64,000 nt of DNA from Chondrus crispus (lineage: Eukaryota; Rhodophyta; Florideophyceae; Gigartinales; Gigartinaceae). The DNA lies in NCBI RefSeq assembly GCF_000350225.1, contig NW_005179224.1:37600-101599 (forward strand). The letters run 5' to 3'. Every line of letters begins with the position of its first letter. Position 1 is the first letter of the stretch. The position numbers and the translations under genes are program-made. This document shows, piece after piece, positions 28,939 to 38,741 of the stretch. The notes under the pieces are model-generated. The model was not told where the DNA came from. It made no database searches and saw only the letters and a list, made by a program, of their open reading frames with translations.

Positions 28939-31168
28939 ATGACGACCTTAGACGATCCTCCTCCCCTATCAGAAGTTCCAATCGCGCTCAACCGTAAATC
29001 ATTGAAGTCGCAATTACAGAAGACACGACGCCAATCCATCATGAATATCAACAAATGGATGCCAAAACGCTGTTGCAAGCGTCTTTGCGTCTTCGAAGTC
29101 GGTACAGAGAAGTGTAGGTCAATGCGAGAGAATTTCCTGTCAATTTCTCGTGATGAAAGAAAGGCACGCCTCGTCGATCTAATCGTTCTGGATCCACAGC
29201 GCTCACGGCGATACTTCTACTGTGACGGCTGGCAGGTTTGTTGGAGAATGGTGATTGACACTCTGGACGTGTCAAGGACCATGATTTCCAATGTCATGCA
29301 ACTACCTTCAGTGAACGCTTCCTGCCTCCCCGGGAGAATGGGGGATCGGATGGGAGCTCAACTAAAAAATCCTCGGTGATTTCATTCCTGCGAGCCCTGG
29401 CTGACGATCTTGGAGATGAAATGCCGCACAGCATCGAGCGGCACCTCCCACATGGAAATAAATACCTGGTTTACACGCTGTTTCGAGAAAATGAAGGGAT
29501 GTATGGCCGTCGAGCGTGCTCTTCTTCTCACTTTTACGAAACTTGGAAACGGTATGCCTCACATATCAAGTGTAGACGAAGACACGGCTTTTCCGTTTGT
29601 GACACGTGCACAAGCTTTAAGGAGAGTCTGCTGTCAATTGCTAGGAAAACAGGATATGAAAAATGTAGAGAAAAACTTAAGAAAGGATTCCGCGCACATC
29701 TGAAGCAAATCCACTCTGAGCGAGCACAATATAGACTCATTCAGTCAAACGCAATTGAAAGGCCCCAGGAAATTCTTTCTGTAATTATTGACGGGGCCGA
29801 CCAGGCGAAGTTTGGACTACCGCGCTTCTACACGACGACAAAAAGAGATACGGGGAAGCCTCTAAAGCAGAAGGTCACTGGTGTTTGCTATCACGGGGCA
29901 CTTTCTGGACAGCATTTCGTTTGTTTTTTCACGTCAGCCGACAACATCCCCTCAGGTGCGAATCAGACAATTGATGCGCTATGTCGCTCACTTTTTCTGT
30001 TGCGAGATGCAAAAAGAGCTCAAGGTATGAGTTGTTTTCCGAAAGAGCTGAATGTTCAGCTGGATAATACATCAAAAGACAACAAGAATCGCTTCTTTTT
30101 GCATTTTGTGATTACATGGTGCATAAAGGGCTCTTCAACCGCATTGTTGTTAACTTTTTACCGGTTGGGCACACACATGAGGACATTGACCGCCGATTCA
30201 GTCGAATTTCTGTCTTCATGCGGGATAGGAATACAGCCTGTGTTTCGGAACTTCACAGGCACATTGTTGAAAGTCAAGGGGGAAACTCCGCGTCAGTACA
30301 AAACAACATACATGCTAGCCGCGTCTCTGGGATGAACAATTTTTCAGGTGCTTGTGATAAACAAAGTGCAGTTGCGTCGAGAATCAACAACATGCTCGCA
30401 TTCAGAAAGTTTGTCTTCGAGCGGGATGATTCTCATGAGCTCGAAGGAGGTGGTGCTCATGTTACCTGCCTGGTCGGGTACAAAATGGTGGAAAAGAGGG
30501 AAGCGCTTCAAAAACTTGATAGAACCGAAGGATTCATTGGTTCTTTCCTCCATTTTGTTCTAGATATGAGAAAAGCACCAGTCATACAAACAAATAAGCC
30601 CTCCAAAGTTGACATCAGCGCGTATCGCAAGCGCATAAATGTGACAGAGAATAGAATTGGATGCAGAGAAAATGTTTTATCACTTCTTTCTGAAATAGAC
30701 TCAATGGAAAGCAAGGAGTCCGCCCCGCCAGAGTGGGACTTCCAGCATTTTGCTTCTTTTTGCGATGATTGCGGCGAAGTTGAGGCATCACATGATGATT
30801 CGGAAACCGAATTGGCACTGGAGGACACGTTCTCATATGATAGGGGCAGCATGGTGACTGTGAATTGCGGATCAAACGTGACCGAAGTGACACCATTTTG
30901 GTTGGGAAGAATTGAACATGTTGAGAATGCAAATAGCAACAATATCGTTTTAACTGTGCGGTGGTTCGAACTTGTACAGGGACAGAAAGGAGGAAGCTTA
31001 TGCTACACTGGGCGTTACGCCCCGATGAAACAAAACGATCAATCACAGAGTGATATACCCTCTGCGGCAGTTCTCGTTTACTTTCCAGACTTGAACACGA
31101 CCGGTAAGATTCCGGATGTTGTCCAGCGCCTTACTAGGGAAGCACTAGACCCATTTGGAGAATGTTGA
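28939..31168 (+). pseudogene. Transposase-like protein (DUF7869-type core), two frameshifts
   Basis: Three overlapping open frames (28939-29379, 29376-30335, 30116-31168) make one protein of about 740 residues. The N-terminal part has a CCKRLC motif and a helical region; then FSVCDTC; then a core with IIDGADQ, LNVQLDNTSKDNKN and FLPVGHTHEDIDRRFSRIS. These three acidic boxes match, from memory, the domain catalogued as DUF7869, which I regard as an RNase H-fold, transposase-like domain. The C-terminal 200 residues are unrecognised and acidic. The breaks are single-base: a lost G in the G run near 29340 and a lost base near 30107, each of which puts the frame back when allowed for. In the present sequence no full product is made, though the damage is slight and recent. 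Confidence 0.75.
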
Positions 31169-31220
31169 ACACCCTCCGGGTATTTACCAGACATTGATGC
31201 ATGTTATGCTGTGAGCGGCT

Positions 31221-32359
31221 GTGTGTTCGCTCATGACACTGCACTGCACGCGCCCCAAAAATAAACGAATATACAAAAAAAGGTTTTTGGACGTAGGGAA
31301 TGGGAAATTCGTACCCAGCACAGTAGTCCCCTTTTATAAGAAGCCGAGGCCGCGCAAAATCGTAGAGCTTTCCGATGGCGTCTTAATTGCTCTCTACGAG
31401 GAGGACACCTTTGTCTCAGATTGGAAAGTCGCTCTGCAGCAGGCGTACAAGAAGTATGGCGAAACCCGACGCGCTCTCGTCCTCGACGTCGGTGCCCAAG
31501 GTCAGGAGCCATGGATGACCGATATCCTCCCCGGCGTCGTCGTTACCACCACCAGCCATCTCGGTCCGTACTATCTCGCCCCTTCCTTGTCCTCCGTCTT
31601 TGAGATTGTCTGTGCACCCTACCAATGGCTCGCGCAGGGGTTGGAGATGGGCTCCCAGAACATTGTTATCATCATCGCTCGCAACGCAGTCTCCGACCGC
31701 TATCGGCCTCTCACTGCCGTTGCCCTTGTCGCCCGCGCCTACCTGACCTACTTCAGTATCTACAAGAATGGTGTCGACGCCCTTGATCATTTCATGAATC
31801 TCGTCAAGAAGTCAGGGATGTGCTCAGAGCGTCAAATGGAGCAAGATATCACAAGCGTTCCCACCTTGTAACAATATTTACGATTCTTCACAATGATGCG
31901 AATCCGCCCCGTCCTCCCCAACAACCGCCCCATACAAATAGCAAAGATTCTCGTCCAGGGAACTGTCAAGATTGATGACCAGCCCTGGATTCCCATTGTA
32001 CGCATATTTCAAGCAGGTCGGAACCAGACCAAAGAGTGCACCACTATTCTGCAAGAGGACAATGGTCTGGGAAACGATGCCATGATTGGTACAGGTTATG
32101 CTTCATTGGCCACCAACGAGGTCATTTCAGGCGATACCGTTCTTGTATTCGAGCACTGGGTCCCTATTTCCGACGACACCAAACCACCTTTTACAACTAC
32201 AGGTCACACAGGCTTCCTCCAACCTCCGTATCACTTCGTGCGCTTTCAGGATGTCGAATGGCCCCACCCCTCGCGACAGAGTTTGAGACAATTGATGACT
32301 TCGGTGTCGACCTATTCTTCGAATACCTGGAACCACCTGAGGGTGTCTATGTGTACTAA
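31221..32359 (+). pseudogene. PTEN-like/C2 (auxilin/tensin/formin type) fragment
   Basis: The first frame (31221-31871) resembles the catalytically dead PTEN-like domain of tensin, auxilin and plant formins: after NIVIII the phosphatase loop HCxxGxxR is replaced by ARNAVSDRY. A TAA at 31869-31871 interrupts it; the same frame continues with QYLRFFTMM, the family's YxxYF helix, and a C2-like domain (31893-32270) with GDTVLVFEHW and FVRFQDVEW. A frameshift near 32265 moves the last part (FETIDDFGVDLFFEYL) to another frame, ending at 32359. Such domains bind phosphoinositides at membranes. One nonsense codon and one frameshift make it a remnant, with no sign of the FH2, J or SH2 partner domain. 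Confidence 0.55.
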
Positions 32360-32381
32360 GATGTCGGGATGTGTCGACTAG

Positions 32382-32945
32382 ACGATTCAACTTTATTGTA
32401 CAACCCAGTGGAGAAGGTGGCAAAGGGCAAGGTGAGGAGATGGGCTTAAGGAACTAGCATGCTAATAAATGAGAAAGTGGTATGACGCCTCTTTCGTAGA
32501 AGAAAGCACGATGTACAAGAGTGTTGTACAAATACAGAAAAGTATACAGGTAGACCAGGTGGAGCGAGAACCGAAAAAGGAGGGCATGAGGGTGGCGTCT
32601 TGGTGTGAACAAAGTTGCGAAAGAAATGTGCGCAGTACTGGCTTGGCGAGCAAGTACTCCTCGACGAGGACGTCGTCGAGCTGCAGCGAGTCGAGCTCGT
32701 CCTGCAGGCCGAGGACCGCGGCTCGGACATGAGCGAGCGGCCCGGGCCGGAGTCCATGAAGTCGACCTCGGAGAAGTTGCGCGACTGGATGCGGCGGTGG
32801 GAGCCGCCGGGGGCCTCTTCACCCCCCTACAGGGGGGTTAAGAGGCGATGGTTGGGGGTCAGAGGTGCAAGGGGCGGGAAGTGAGAGGGTAAAGAGGTGG
32901 TGGTAAGATGCGGCAAATGTGTGGGCGGGTGGAACGGGGAGAAGC
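32382..32945. other. GC-rich spacer with a strong hairpin
   Basis: Between the PTEN-like remnant and the right TIR. A plus-strand frame (32615-32884) encodes a protein-like piece (around YWLGEQVLLDEDVVELQRVE) that I do not recognise and that could be another captured exon. A hairpin with about 15-bp arms, one mismatch and a TACA loop lies at 32813-32846. Confidence 0.4.
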
Positions 32946-33111
32946 GGTCGAACTGTTAACGGTTGGCTGCCAAACAGGCTAGACGATCCGAACAATGTGT
33001 GCACGAGCAAGCGACGGAGTGAGAGGAGGGAGGCAAGGCCGAGACTAAAACATTAAGCGACAGGCTCTGAGAAGATGCGATGTCTTCTTCCTATACAAAT
33101 ATTTTATGCCC

Positions 33112-33572
33112 CATCAAGGCGAATTTACATCTACTTGTGTGAGCCTTTCCAACTAGTCACGCACTTCATCAACATGCTGTACGTAATAATTGGCTGAAGT
33201 GCTCTTCCGTTCAACTGTACATGTGTGAACACTAATATTCTTCCCGTCAGCATTGCGATATATTTATTTAAACATGTCTTCATCGGTTAGGTCGTCACCA
33301 ATAGAACAAACCCAGTCCGGCGCCTCACCCTCGACATCGAAGCGTCTCAAAACTTCAGCCACTGCTGCTCCTTTGTGCACCCCTCGCGGTCGAACGTAAA
33401 GGAGTTTTTGCCCCATCAAGACCTCCATCGGACTGCCGTGTAGCACCTCCTCGAGCGCTTGCCGAGCATCATGTGCTCGACTGACTGCGAGATTGCATAT
33501 AGCTGGCATCTCTGAAATGCCAGCTATATGCAATCTCTTTCTGCGACATTGCCTCCGCACTTCATGGGTCAA
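33112..33572 (-). pseudogene. Trehalose-6-phosphate synthase/phosphatase fragment, right copy
   Basis: Identical at the protein level over the 102-codon frame (33264-33572) to the left copy, with the same in-frame TAA and later TAG. The shared lesions show that the fragment was already broken before the two repeats last matched, either through TIR duplication or gene conversion. Confidence 0.8.
33489..33537. repeat. Perfect 21-bp hairpin in right TIR
   Basis: Arms 33489-33509 and 33517-33537, loop CTCTGAA; the counterpart of the hairpin at 22662-22710. Confidence 0.9.
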
Positions 33573-33839
33573 GATTGTCGAATCTGTAGTTCATCGACAT
33601 AAAGGTAGAGGAGATTGATCTACATCATGACTCCAAGGAATTATTCACTCTTTGAAACCGTGAATTTCACAGTTTCACAAAAATTACACACTTTGCTGCA
33701 GTGCGCAAAGAATAAATATACTTTCCCGAATTGGCGACCTATGTCTAAAAGCCATAAATAGGCTTAAATTCGGCTTAGGCAATATTCAAACGCAGTTCTT
33801 TTTAAGAAGGAAAAATCTTTTTAATAACCAATCACTGTT

Positions 33840-34985
33840 TTCCCAGCGGCAGGACCACTGGATTTCGTCGCAATGGAACTGCCCGGCCCCTTACCGAAGA
33901 CGGCGCACGGGAATCGCCACGTGATCGTCATGACGGACCGGTTCACCAAGCTGACGCGCTGTATCCCGTTACGAACTACCACCGCGTCGGTCATGGCTAA
34001 CGCCTTCTTGGACAACTGGGTCTACGTATACGGCGCATCACGTTACGTGCTAACCGATAACGGACCGCAGTTTGCCGCCAAGTTCTTCGACACGGTGTGT
34101 GCCCTCCTGGGGGTGAGGCATTACCTGACTACCGCCTATCACCCCCAGACGAATGGGCAAACCGAGCGGTTCAACCGTACTCTGGTACAGCGCCTCCGAC
34201 ACTATGTCGCGGAACACCGGAGGGACTGCGACGAATACATCCAGCCCCTGACCTTCGCGTATAACACGCAGGTCCACCGGTCGACGGAGACAACCCCGTT
34301 CGACCTGGTGCTGACGCGACCACCGTCCGGTTTGGCACTGCCTGGTACTGTACCACAGGATGCCGTCTCCAACACGGAAGATCCGAGGACCCCGGTACAG
34401 TACAAGCGCGCGACGCTGCGGAAACTCCGCGACGCCCTTGAGCGCACGCGGGTGAAACTAACCGCGGCGCAAAGGCGATACAAAGCCGACTTCGATAAGA
34501 AGGTGCGTTTCCGTCCGGTCATCGAGGTGGGAGACCTGGTCTATGTCGACCGCCCACCTCGGCCATTGACGAGTACCGAACGGGGAGACCTGCCAAGTAA
34601 TGACGGGGGACCCTCCGTCAAACTTTTACCGAAAACGGTAGGCCCGTTTCGGGTCCGATCCGCTATGGAGACCACAGTGGTCGTCGATCAAGACGGGGTT
34701 TTAAACCGCGTGAGCATCGATCGGATAACCCGGATGCCGCGGGGACCCCGCGACGTCACTGCGGCCGCCCCGACCCAGCCCGCGGCGGACGGAGAACCCG
34801 AACCCGCCGCGGAGTATGTGGTCGACCATCTGGTCGATCATCAGGAGAACCGCACAGGGACCCAGTACAAGGTCCGCTGGTATGACTACGCCCCAGCGGA
34901 CGATACCTGGGAACCCGCGGAGGGACTCCCCCAGGCCTTCATAGACCGCTACGGGCGCACGCGGGCGGCCGCACGCCACCGCTAA
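33840..34985 (+). CDS. Gypsy integrase with C-terminal chromodomain, 5'-truncated
   Basis: The frame is open from the junction at 33840. Integrase catalytic residues are visible: Asp in LDFVAMELPG (near 33861), Asp in LTDNGPQF, Glu in GQTERFNRTL. The last 60 residues form a chromodomain (YVVDHLVDHQ ... YKVRWYDYAPADDTWEP), which targets integration to particular chromatin in chromoviruses. The frame stops at 34985; the same phase would otherwise continue through Arg/Pro-rich repeats to about 35320. There is no start codon of its own: the methionine at 33873 is internal to the domain. Confidence 0.9.
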   Translation, partial: FPAAGPLDFVAMELPGPLPKTAHGNRHVIVMTDRFTKLTRCIPLRTTTASVMANAFLDNWVYVYGASRYVLTDNGPQFAAKFFDTVCALLGVRHYLTTAYHPQTNGQTERFNRTLVQRLRHYVAEHRRDCDEYIQPLTFAYNTQVHRSTETTPFDLVLTRPPSGLALPGTVPQDAVSNTEDPRTPVQYKRATLRKLRDALERTRVKLTAAQRRYKADFDKKVRFRPVIEVGDLVYVDRPPRPLTSTERGDLPSNDGGPSVKLLPKTVGPFRVRSAMETTVVVDQDGVLNRVSIDRITRMPRGPRDVTAAAPTQPAADGEPEPAAEYVVDHLVDHQENRTGTQYKVRWYDYAPADDTWEPAEGLPQAFIDRYGRTRAAARHR

Positions 34986-36132
34986 CACCGCACTGGGCGA
35001 CCCAGCGCGGGGCGGGACGATCCCGCGGAGGACCTCCCCCGGGCGGCGATTAGCCGCCACAGACGCACGCGGAACCCCGCGCGCGTCACCGCAAGCCCCG
35101 CGCCGGAAGACCCGGCGCAGGAGAAGGCGAGGTCACCGCCGACACAGGCGGAATCGCAACGTCGCCACAGACGCACGCGGAACCCCGCGCGCCTCACCGC
35201 AAGCCCCGCGGCGGAAGACCCGGCGCAGGAGGGGGCAACGTCGCCACGGACGCACGCGGAATCCCGCGCGCGTCAGCGCAAGCCCCGCGTCGGAAGACCC
35301 GGCGCAGGAGGAGGCTGACCCGCCGACAGGACGACCCGACGCGGTGGTGGCCAAACGGCACGGCACCCCGGTGCCTACCCGCTGCCGAGGGACGGAACCC
35401 AGCGCGTAAATACCGTATGGGGACGACCTCGCCGCGGCTCCAGGGCACTGTGGACCACGTGTTGCGCGAGGGGCATACACCGCCCGGCACGTGTGGCCGC
35501 TGGACCACGGAGGCGGTTCAAGACGCCTCCGACCCTCGGGAAGTGCCCAGTCGGAGCTCGTCAACGCGCTGAAAAGGCCACCCGCCGCGGGGCGGTAAAA
35601 TCCGGCCAAAATTACCTACCGGACGGGTGTCCTCCAGTGTCGTGGGGGTAACTGGGGGACCCGCCCCGCGAACACTTGGGACACTCACCGCGCGGAGTCT
35701 CGCCGGCATGAGCCAGAGGGTAACCCGGCCGCCACGAGGACAATCGGCGAACAGGTGGGGGAGGTGGCGCTGTAGTGGCGCCCGAGCCCTCGCCTACCGG
35801 AGCGGCGGAGCCACGGCTGGGGGTGTCACGGGCGAGGAGGCGCCGGAGCCCCCGCCGCGGATGCGCGAGCAATGCTTCACACGACCCCTGCCCCGCGCCG
35901 GACCCGACCGGCGCGGAGGGACTACAGTACCGAACGGGAAGGGCAGTGAAGAAGAGAAAGAAGAAGGACAAGAGGGGGGCAATTTACTAGAATGGACGGG
36001 AACTGGTCCCCGGGGGCGGTTCGCTACTCTCGCCGCCGCCCCCCCGCTGGCATCCCTCGCGCAATTTACTGGAACGGACGGGACCTGGTCCCCGGAGGCG
36101 GTTCGCTACTCTCACCGCCTCCCCCGCTGGCA
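34986..36132. repeat. GC-rich repeat region between integrase and antisense ORF
   Basis: Three imperfect tandem units start at about 35055, 35163 and 35242 (each with CGCCAC[AG]GACGCACGCGG, then CCCGCG and GACCCGGCGCAGGAG). A second tandem pair, period 82 bp, lies at 35981-36062 and 36063-36144. Very high GC leaves many accidental open frames on both strands. I see no independent gene. Confidence 0.6.
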
Positions 36133-38451
36133 TCACTCGCGGCGTTGACGTTTGGCAGAGGGCTCCGCCCCCCGCGCCGCCGCGCTGGCGGGATCAGCGT
36201 CGACCGTACCGTACGGCCTCTTCGCGGACACCTGCTCGCTCAAAACGGCGAGGTGGTCCTGTGCCGAACGGATCCGCGCCATCGTCTCACTGCGCAGGAG
36301 ATCCTCGCCAGTGTCGCGCTGGCGGATGGCGAACTGCAGGCCGGCCACCTGCGCCCTGAGCTGAGTCGCCTCGACCAGCCAGGCGCGCGCGGACTCCAAA
36401 GCCGCCGCAAGGGTGGTCGGTGCAGGGACCCCCACGTAGCCGCACTCCGTCTCCAGAGCGCGCAGGGCGGCCTGCGCGTCCGGGACCAAGACGGGGGCTT
36501 CGTCTGCTAGCGCCTCACTCGGGGCCCCACCGGCCGCCACCGAGGGGGTCTGTGTCCCCGTCGCGGTCATTTCGCTGACGGGGAAGACGGCGGGGCCCGG
36601 CACCGATCCGGTAGTCGCCGCAGGGAGGTTGTCTCCCGCAGGCTCGACAGTAGAGACCTCGCGAGCGGCCCCCACCGGGGTGGGGTCCGTAACCGGCACT
36701 TCTATTACCTGCGTTTCCGTGGCCGGCGCTTTCGTGGTCACCGGCGGAGAATCTGCAGTGATCGCGTCGCCCATCGTGGGAGGCGTCGAGGGACCGACTG
36801 GGAGGCCCTCTCCGAGGGCGGTGTCCCCCGGCACCAGGAGGACCGACGCGGTTGACGTGGGCGGAGACCCGATGCACGGTCCGGCGGGGGTTCCGGCGGA
36901 AGCAACCGCGGCGCCCCATCCGTCACCGGAGGCGATGACCGCACCGTACGACGGCGACCCGTCGTCGGGCAGGGGGTCGTACCAGCTGTCGGCCTCCGCC
37001 GACGTACCATCCCAATGCGGCATCGGCAGGGAGCAGCCGCGGGCCCAACTGTACCACAGGAAGTCGCCGCGCTCCGGGAGGGACCAGTCCAACCGTTCGG
37101 AAAAATCGAGGATGGCCTCCGCGCCAACCGGGTCGAATGACGTCCCCTCGAGGATGGCGGCCACCCCGACCGATAGGATGAGCTGCAGAAGCCCCGCCGA
37201 TAACCGGAAGAGAGAGCCTCGCTCGCCGGGTTCGTTCCCGGTCTGGCTCGCTAGGCGAGGGTCCGGACACTTGGTGAAGAACGGGAGGCCGTCCCGTGCG
37301 GCGTGTAGGAAACACAGCAACGCCAGGACGGCCCACTCCCAGAGCAAGATGGCGTCGATCAGTCGACGCATCCCGGGCGTCGCCTCTCGCCCGAAGGAAC
37401 CGTCCAGCATCCACCGCGCTGCGGCGTACGCCAGCACGCTGCGCGTGGGTACGCAGAGGTACTGTGGAGCTTCCAGATTGCTCCAACCGTTCGGTAAGGC
37501 TGGGTATAACGGCCCCCTGGCCCCCGTGGGCACGGCGAAGAATTCCGTCGTGTGCCACATGTGGAAGTAGGCATCGGCGCGGCGACACCGCAACCGGCTC
37601 TCCTTGGCGGAATTCTCGCCCCACCGCACACGGTTGGCCACGCTGTACCACCGGTCGAACGGGCGGGGGAATGCCACCAACTGCACGTGGGACTTAGGAT
37701 CCACGTCCCCGCCGAACCTCTCGAAGAGGTCGAACAACTGCGAATGGTACTGGTCCTCCCCCGCACAGCGGATGTACAGGAGATCCGAGCGGGAATCCGC
37801 CATCACGCGGTGGGGCACGTGGACCCAGCGGGTCCTCCAAGCGGCCAGGCGGTTGTCTTGGCGGACTCGTCCGCGAGGGGAGGGCGTGCGGATACCCCGC
37901 CGCCTGGGGATGGCCCCAAACCGAGCGGCATCGGGGAAGGCCGTCCCGATGTAAGCCTCGACGGACATCGGCGGCTGCGCCTGTGAGGGGTTGCGGCCAC
38001 CCCGGGGAATCTGGTGGTCTAACTCGGCCCCGGGTAGCAAACCCCGAACGGCACGAACACCCGTCCGGAGCCAGCCGGACGGCGGAGCCTCGGTCGCCGG
38101 GGGCGTGGTCGCGTACGGGTCCGGCGGCGCCGGATGGTTATCTGCTCCGGCCGCCGCCTGCCTCGCGGCTACAACCCAGTCGGGGGACTGTCTCAGTACG
38201 GTCGTCTCGCCGACGTGGGGAGCCGGGGCGGAGCGCAGAGGGCGCGACAGGGGACCTTGGACGGCGGTAGGGCCGCGCCAGGGAAGGACCCCCGCGCCCG
38301 AAGCCCGCACCCGCGGAGCTGCGATGCTCGTCGCGGGTCGACCCACGGGGCCCGCCGCCAGCGCCGGTTGAAAGGACGGTACCGGCGCGGCTGGCGCCGC
38401 AGGGAGCTGAGCCCGAGGGGGGCGACCCCGCTCGGATGATCGGTTATCCAT
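36133..38451 (-). CDS. Antisense ORF of the gypsy element, 772 codons
   Basis: I do not recognise the family. The frame is open from ATG at 38451 to 36133, opposite to the integrase gene. Residues 1-215 are Pro/Ala/Arg-rich. Residues about 220-480 look like a folded, Trp-rich domain and include two hydrophobic stretches, about 365-385 (AILLWEWAVLALLCFLHAA) and 415-435, either buried helices or membrane segments. Residues 500-650 are a Pro/Thr/Val-rich linker. Residues 655-750 are predicted-looking coiled coil, and the protein ends with a basic AKRQRRE, possibly nuclear. Extra ORFs antisense to gag-pol, between integrase and 3' LTR, are known in some plant gypsy elements; this would be an analogous case. 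High GC makes chance opening possible, but the codon-scale organisation argues for a real protein. Confidence 0.6.
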   Translation of the reverse strand: MDNRSSERGRPPRAQLPAAPAAPVPSFQPALAAGPVGRPATSIAAPRVRASGAGVLPWRGPTAVQGPLSRPLRSAPAPHVGETTVLRQSPDWVVAARQAAAGADNHPAPPDPYATTPPATEAPPSGWLRTGVRAVRGLLPGAELDHQIPRGGRNPSQAQPPMSVEAYIGTAFPDAARFGAIPRRRGIRTPSPRGRVRQDNRLAAWRTRWVHVPHRVMADSRSDLLYIRCAGEDQYHSQLFDLFERFGGDVDPKSHVQLVAFPRPFDRWYSVANRVRWGENSAKESRLRCRRADAYFHMWHTTEFFAVPTGARGPLYPALPNGWSNLEAPQYLCVPTRSVLAYAAARWMLDGSFGREATPGMRRLIDAILLWEWAVLALLCFLHAARDGLPFFTKCPDPRLASQTGNEPGERGSLFRLSAGLLQLILSVGVAAILEGTSFDPVGAEAILDFSERLDWSLPERGDFLWYSWARGCSLPMPHWDGTSAEADSWYDPLPDDGSPSYGAVIASGDGWGAAVASAGTPAGPCIGSPPTSTASVLLVPGDTALGEGLPVGPSTPPTMGDAITADSPPVTTKAPATETQVIEVPVTDPTPVGAAREVSTVEPAGDNLPAATTGSVPGPAVFPVSEMTATGTQTPSVAAGGAPSEALADEAPVLVPDAQAALRALETECGYVGVPAPTTLAAALESARAWLVEATQLRAQVAGLQFAIRQRDTGEDLLRSETMARIRSAQDHLAVLSEQVSAKRPYGTVDADPASAAARGAEPSAKRQRRE

Positions 38452-38741
38452 GCGGGGAGAGGACAGCAGGAGGGGGCGAGATTAGGAAGTGGAGGTAATG
38501 GGGTGTGTGATGTGGGGTGATGTGGGAGAGAAGGAGAGCGTGAGGGGACCCATTGCAGCGCCAGGGGATCCGACGCGGTTAAATACCAAAAACTCCATAG
38601 GCTCCCCTATGGAGTTGGCCGTAGTCCGCCCGCGCCCCTGTGGTCGGCGCGAGCTTCTCCGTACGGATGGGACACCCTGCAGGCCGGTCATGTCAACCCC
38701 CAGCCGCGACGGGGACGTGTCGCGAAGTAAGGAAGGCGGTC
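38452..38741. other. Leader of the antisense ORF and polypurine tract
   Basis: This 290-bp interval would contain the promoter and leader of the minus-strand ORF. It holds an 11-bp hairpin (38591-38601 with 38606-38616). At 38724-38739, GAAGTAAGGAAGGCGG is a polypurine tract ending two bases before the 3' LTR, as needed to prime plus-strand DNA synthesis. Confidence 0.6.

Larger units (their letters stand above)
22363..33838. mobile_element. 11.5-kb unit with ~890-bp terminal inverted repeats
   Basis: The ends are inverted copies of each other starting ACAGTGATTGG and running for about 890 bp with only a few substitutions and a 2-bp indel. The interior holds a divergent gene pair: a ParB-like/DNA-methylase-fold/zinc-finger gene on the minus strand and a transposase-like gene on the plus strand. 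On the left are broken pieces of an RRM gene and an unrecognised gene; on the right a broken PTEN-like/C2 gene. Each terminal repeat carries a trehalose-6-phosphate synthase/phosphatase fragment. This is the structure of a large gene-capturing DNA transposon. I found no target-site duplication: the left flank reads ATACTGCA and the right flank TTTTCCCA, and the right side joins directly to a gypsy integrase gene. An inverted segmental duplication is therefore the alternative. Confidence 0.7.
32946..33838 (-). repeat. Right terminal inverted repeat
   Basis: Reverse complement of 22363-23254. It ends CCAATCACTGT at 33838, directly joined to the gypsy integrase gene. Confidence 0.9.

Noticed and set aside
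22355-33846. 8-bp target duplication for the long-TIR unit (hAT-like, from the CAGTG ends)
   Set aside because: Flanks ATACTGCA and TTTTCCCA do not match, nor do shifted versions, so the superfamily cannot be assigned from the ends.
35627-36148. Plus-strand frames between integrase and antisense ORF as an additional gene
   Set aside because: Several frames are open on both strands because of very high GC, and tandem repeats run through them.
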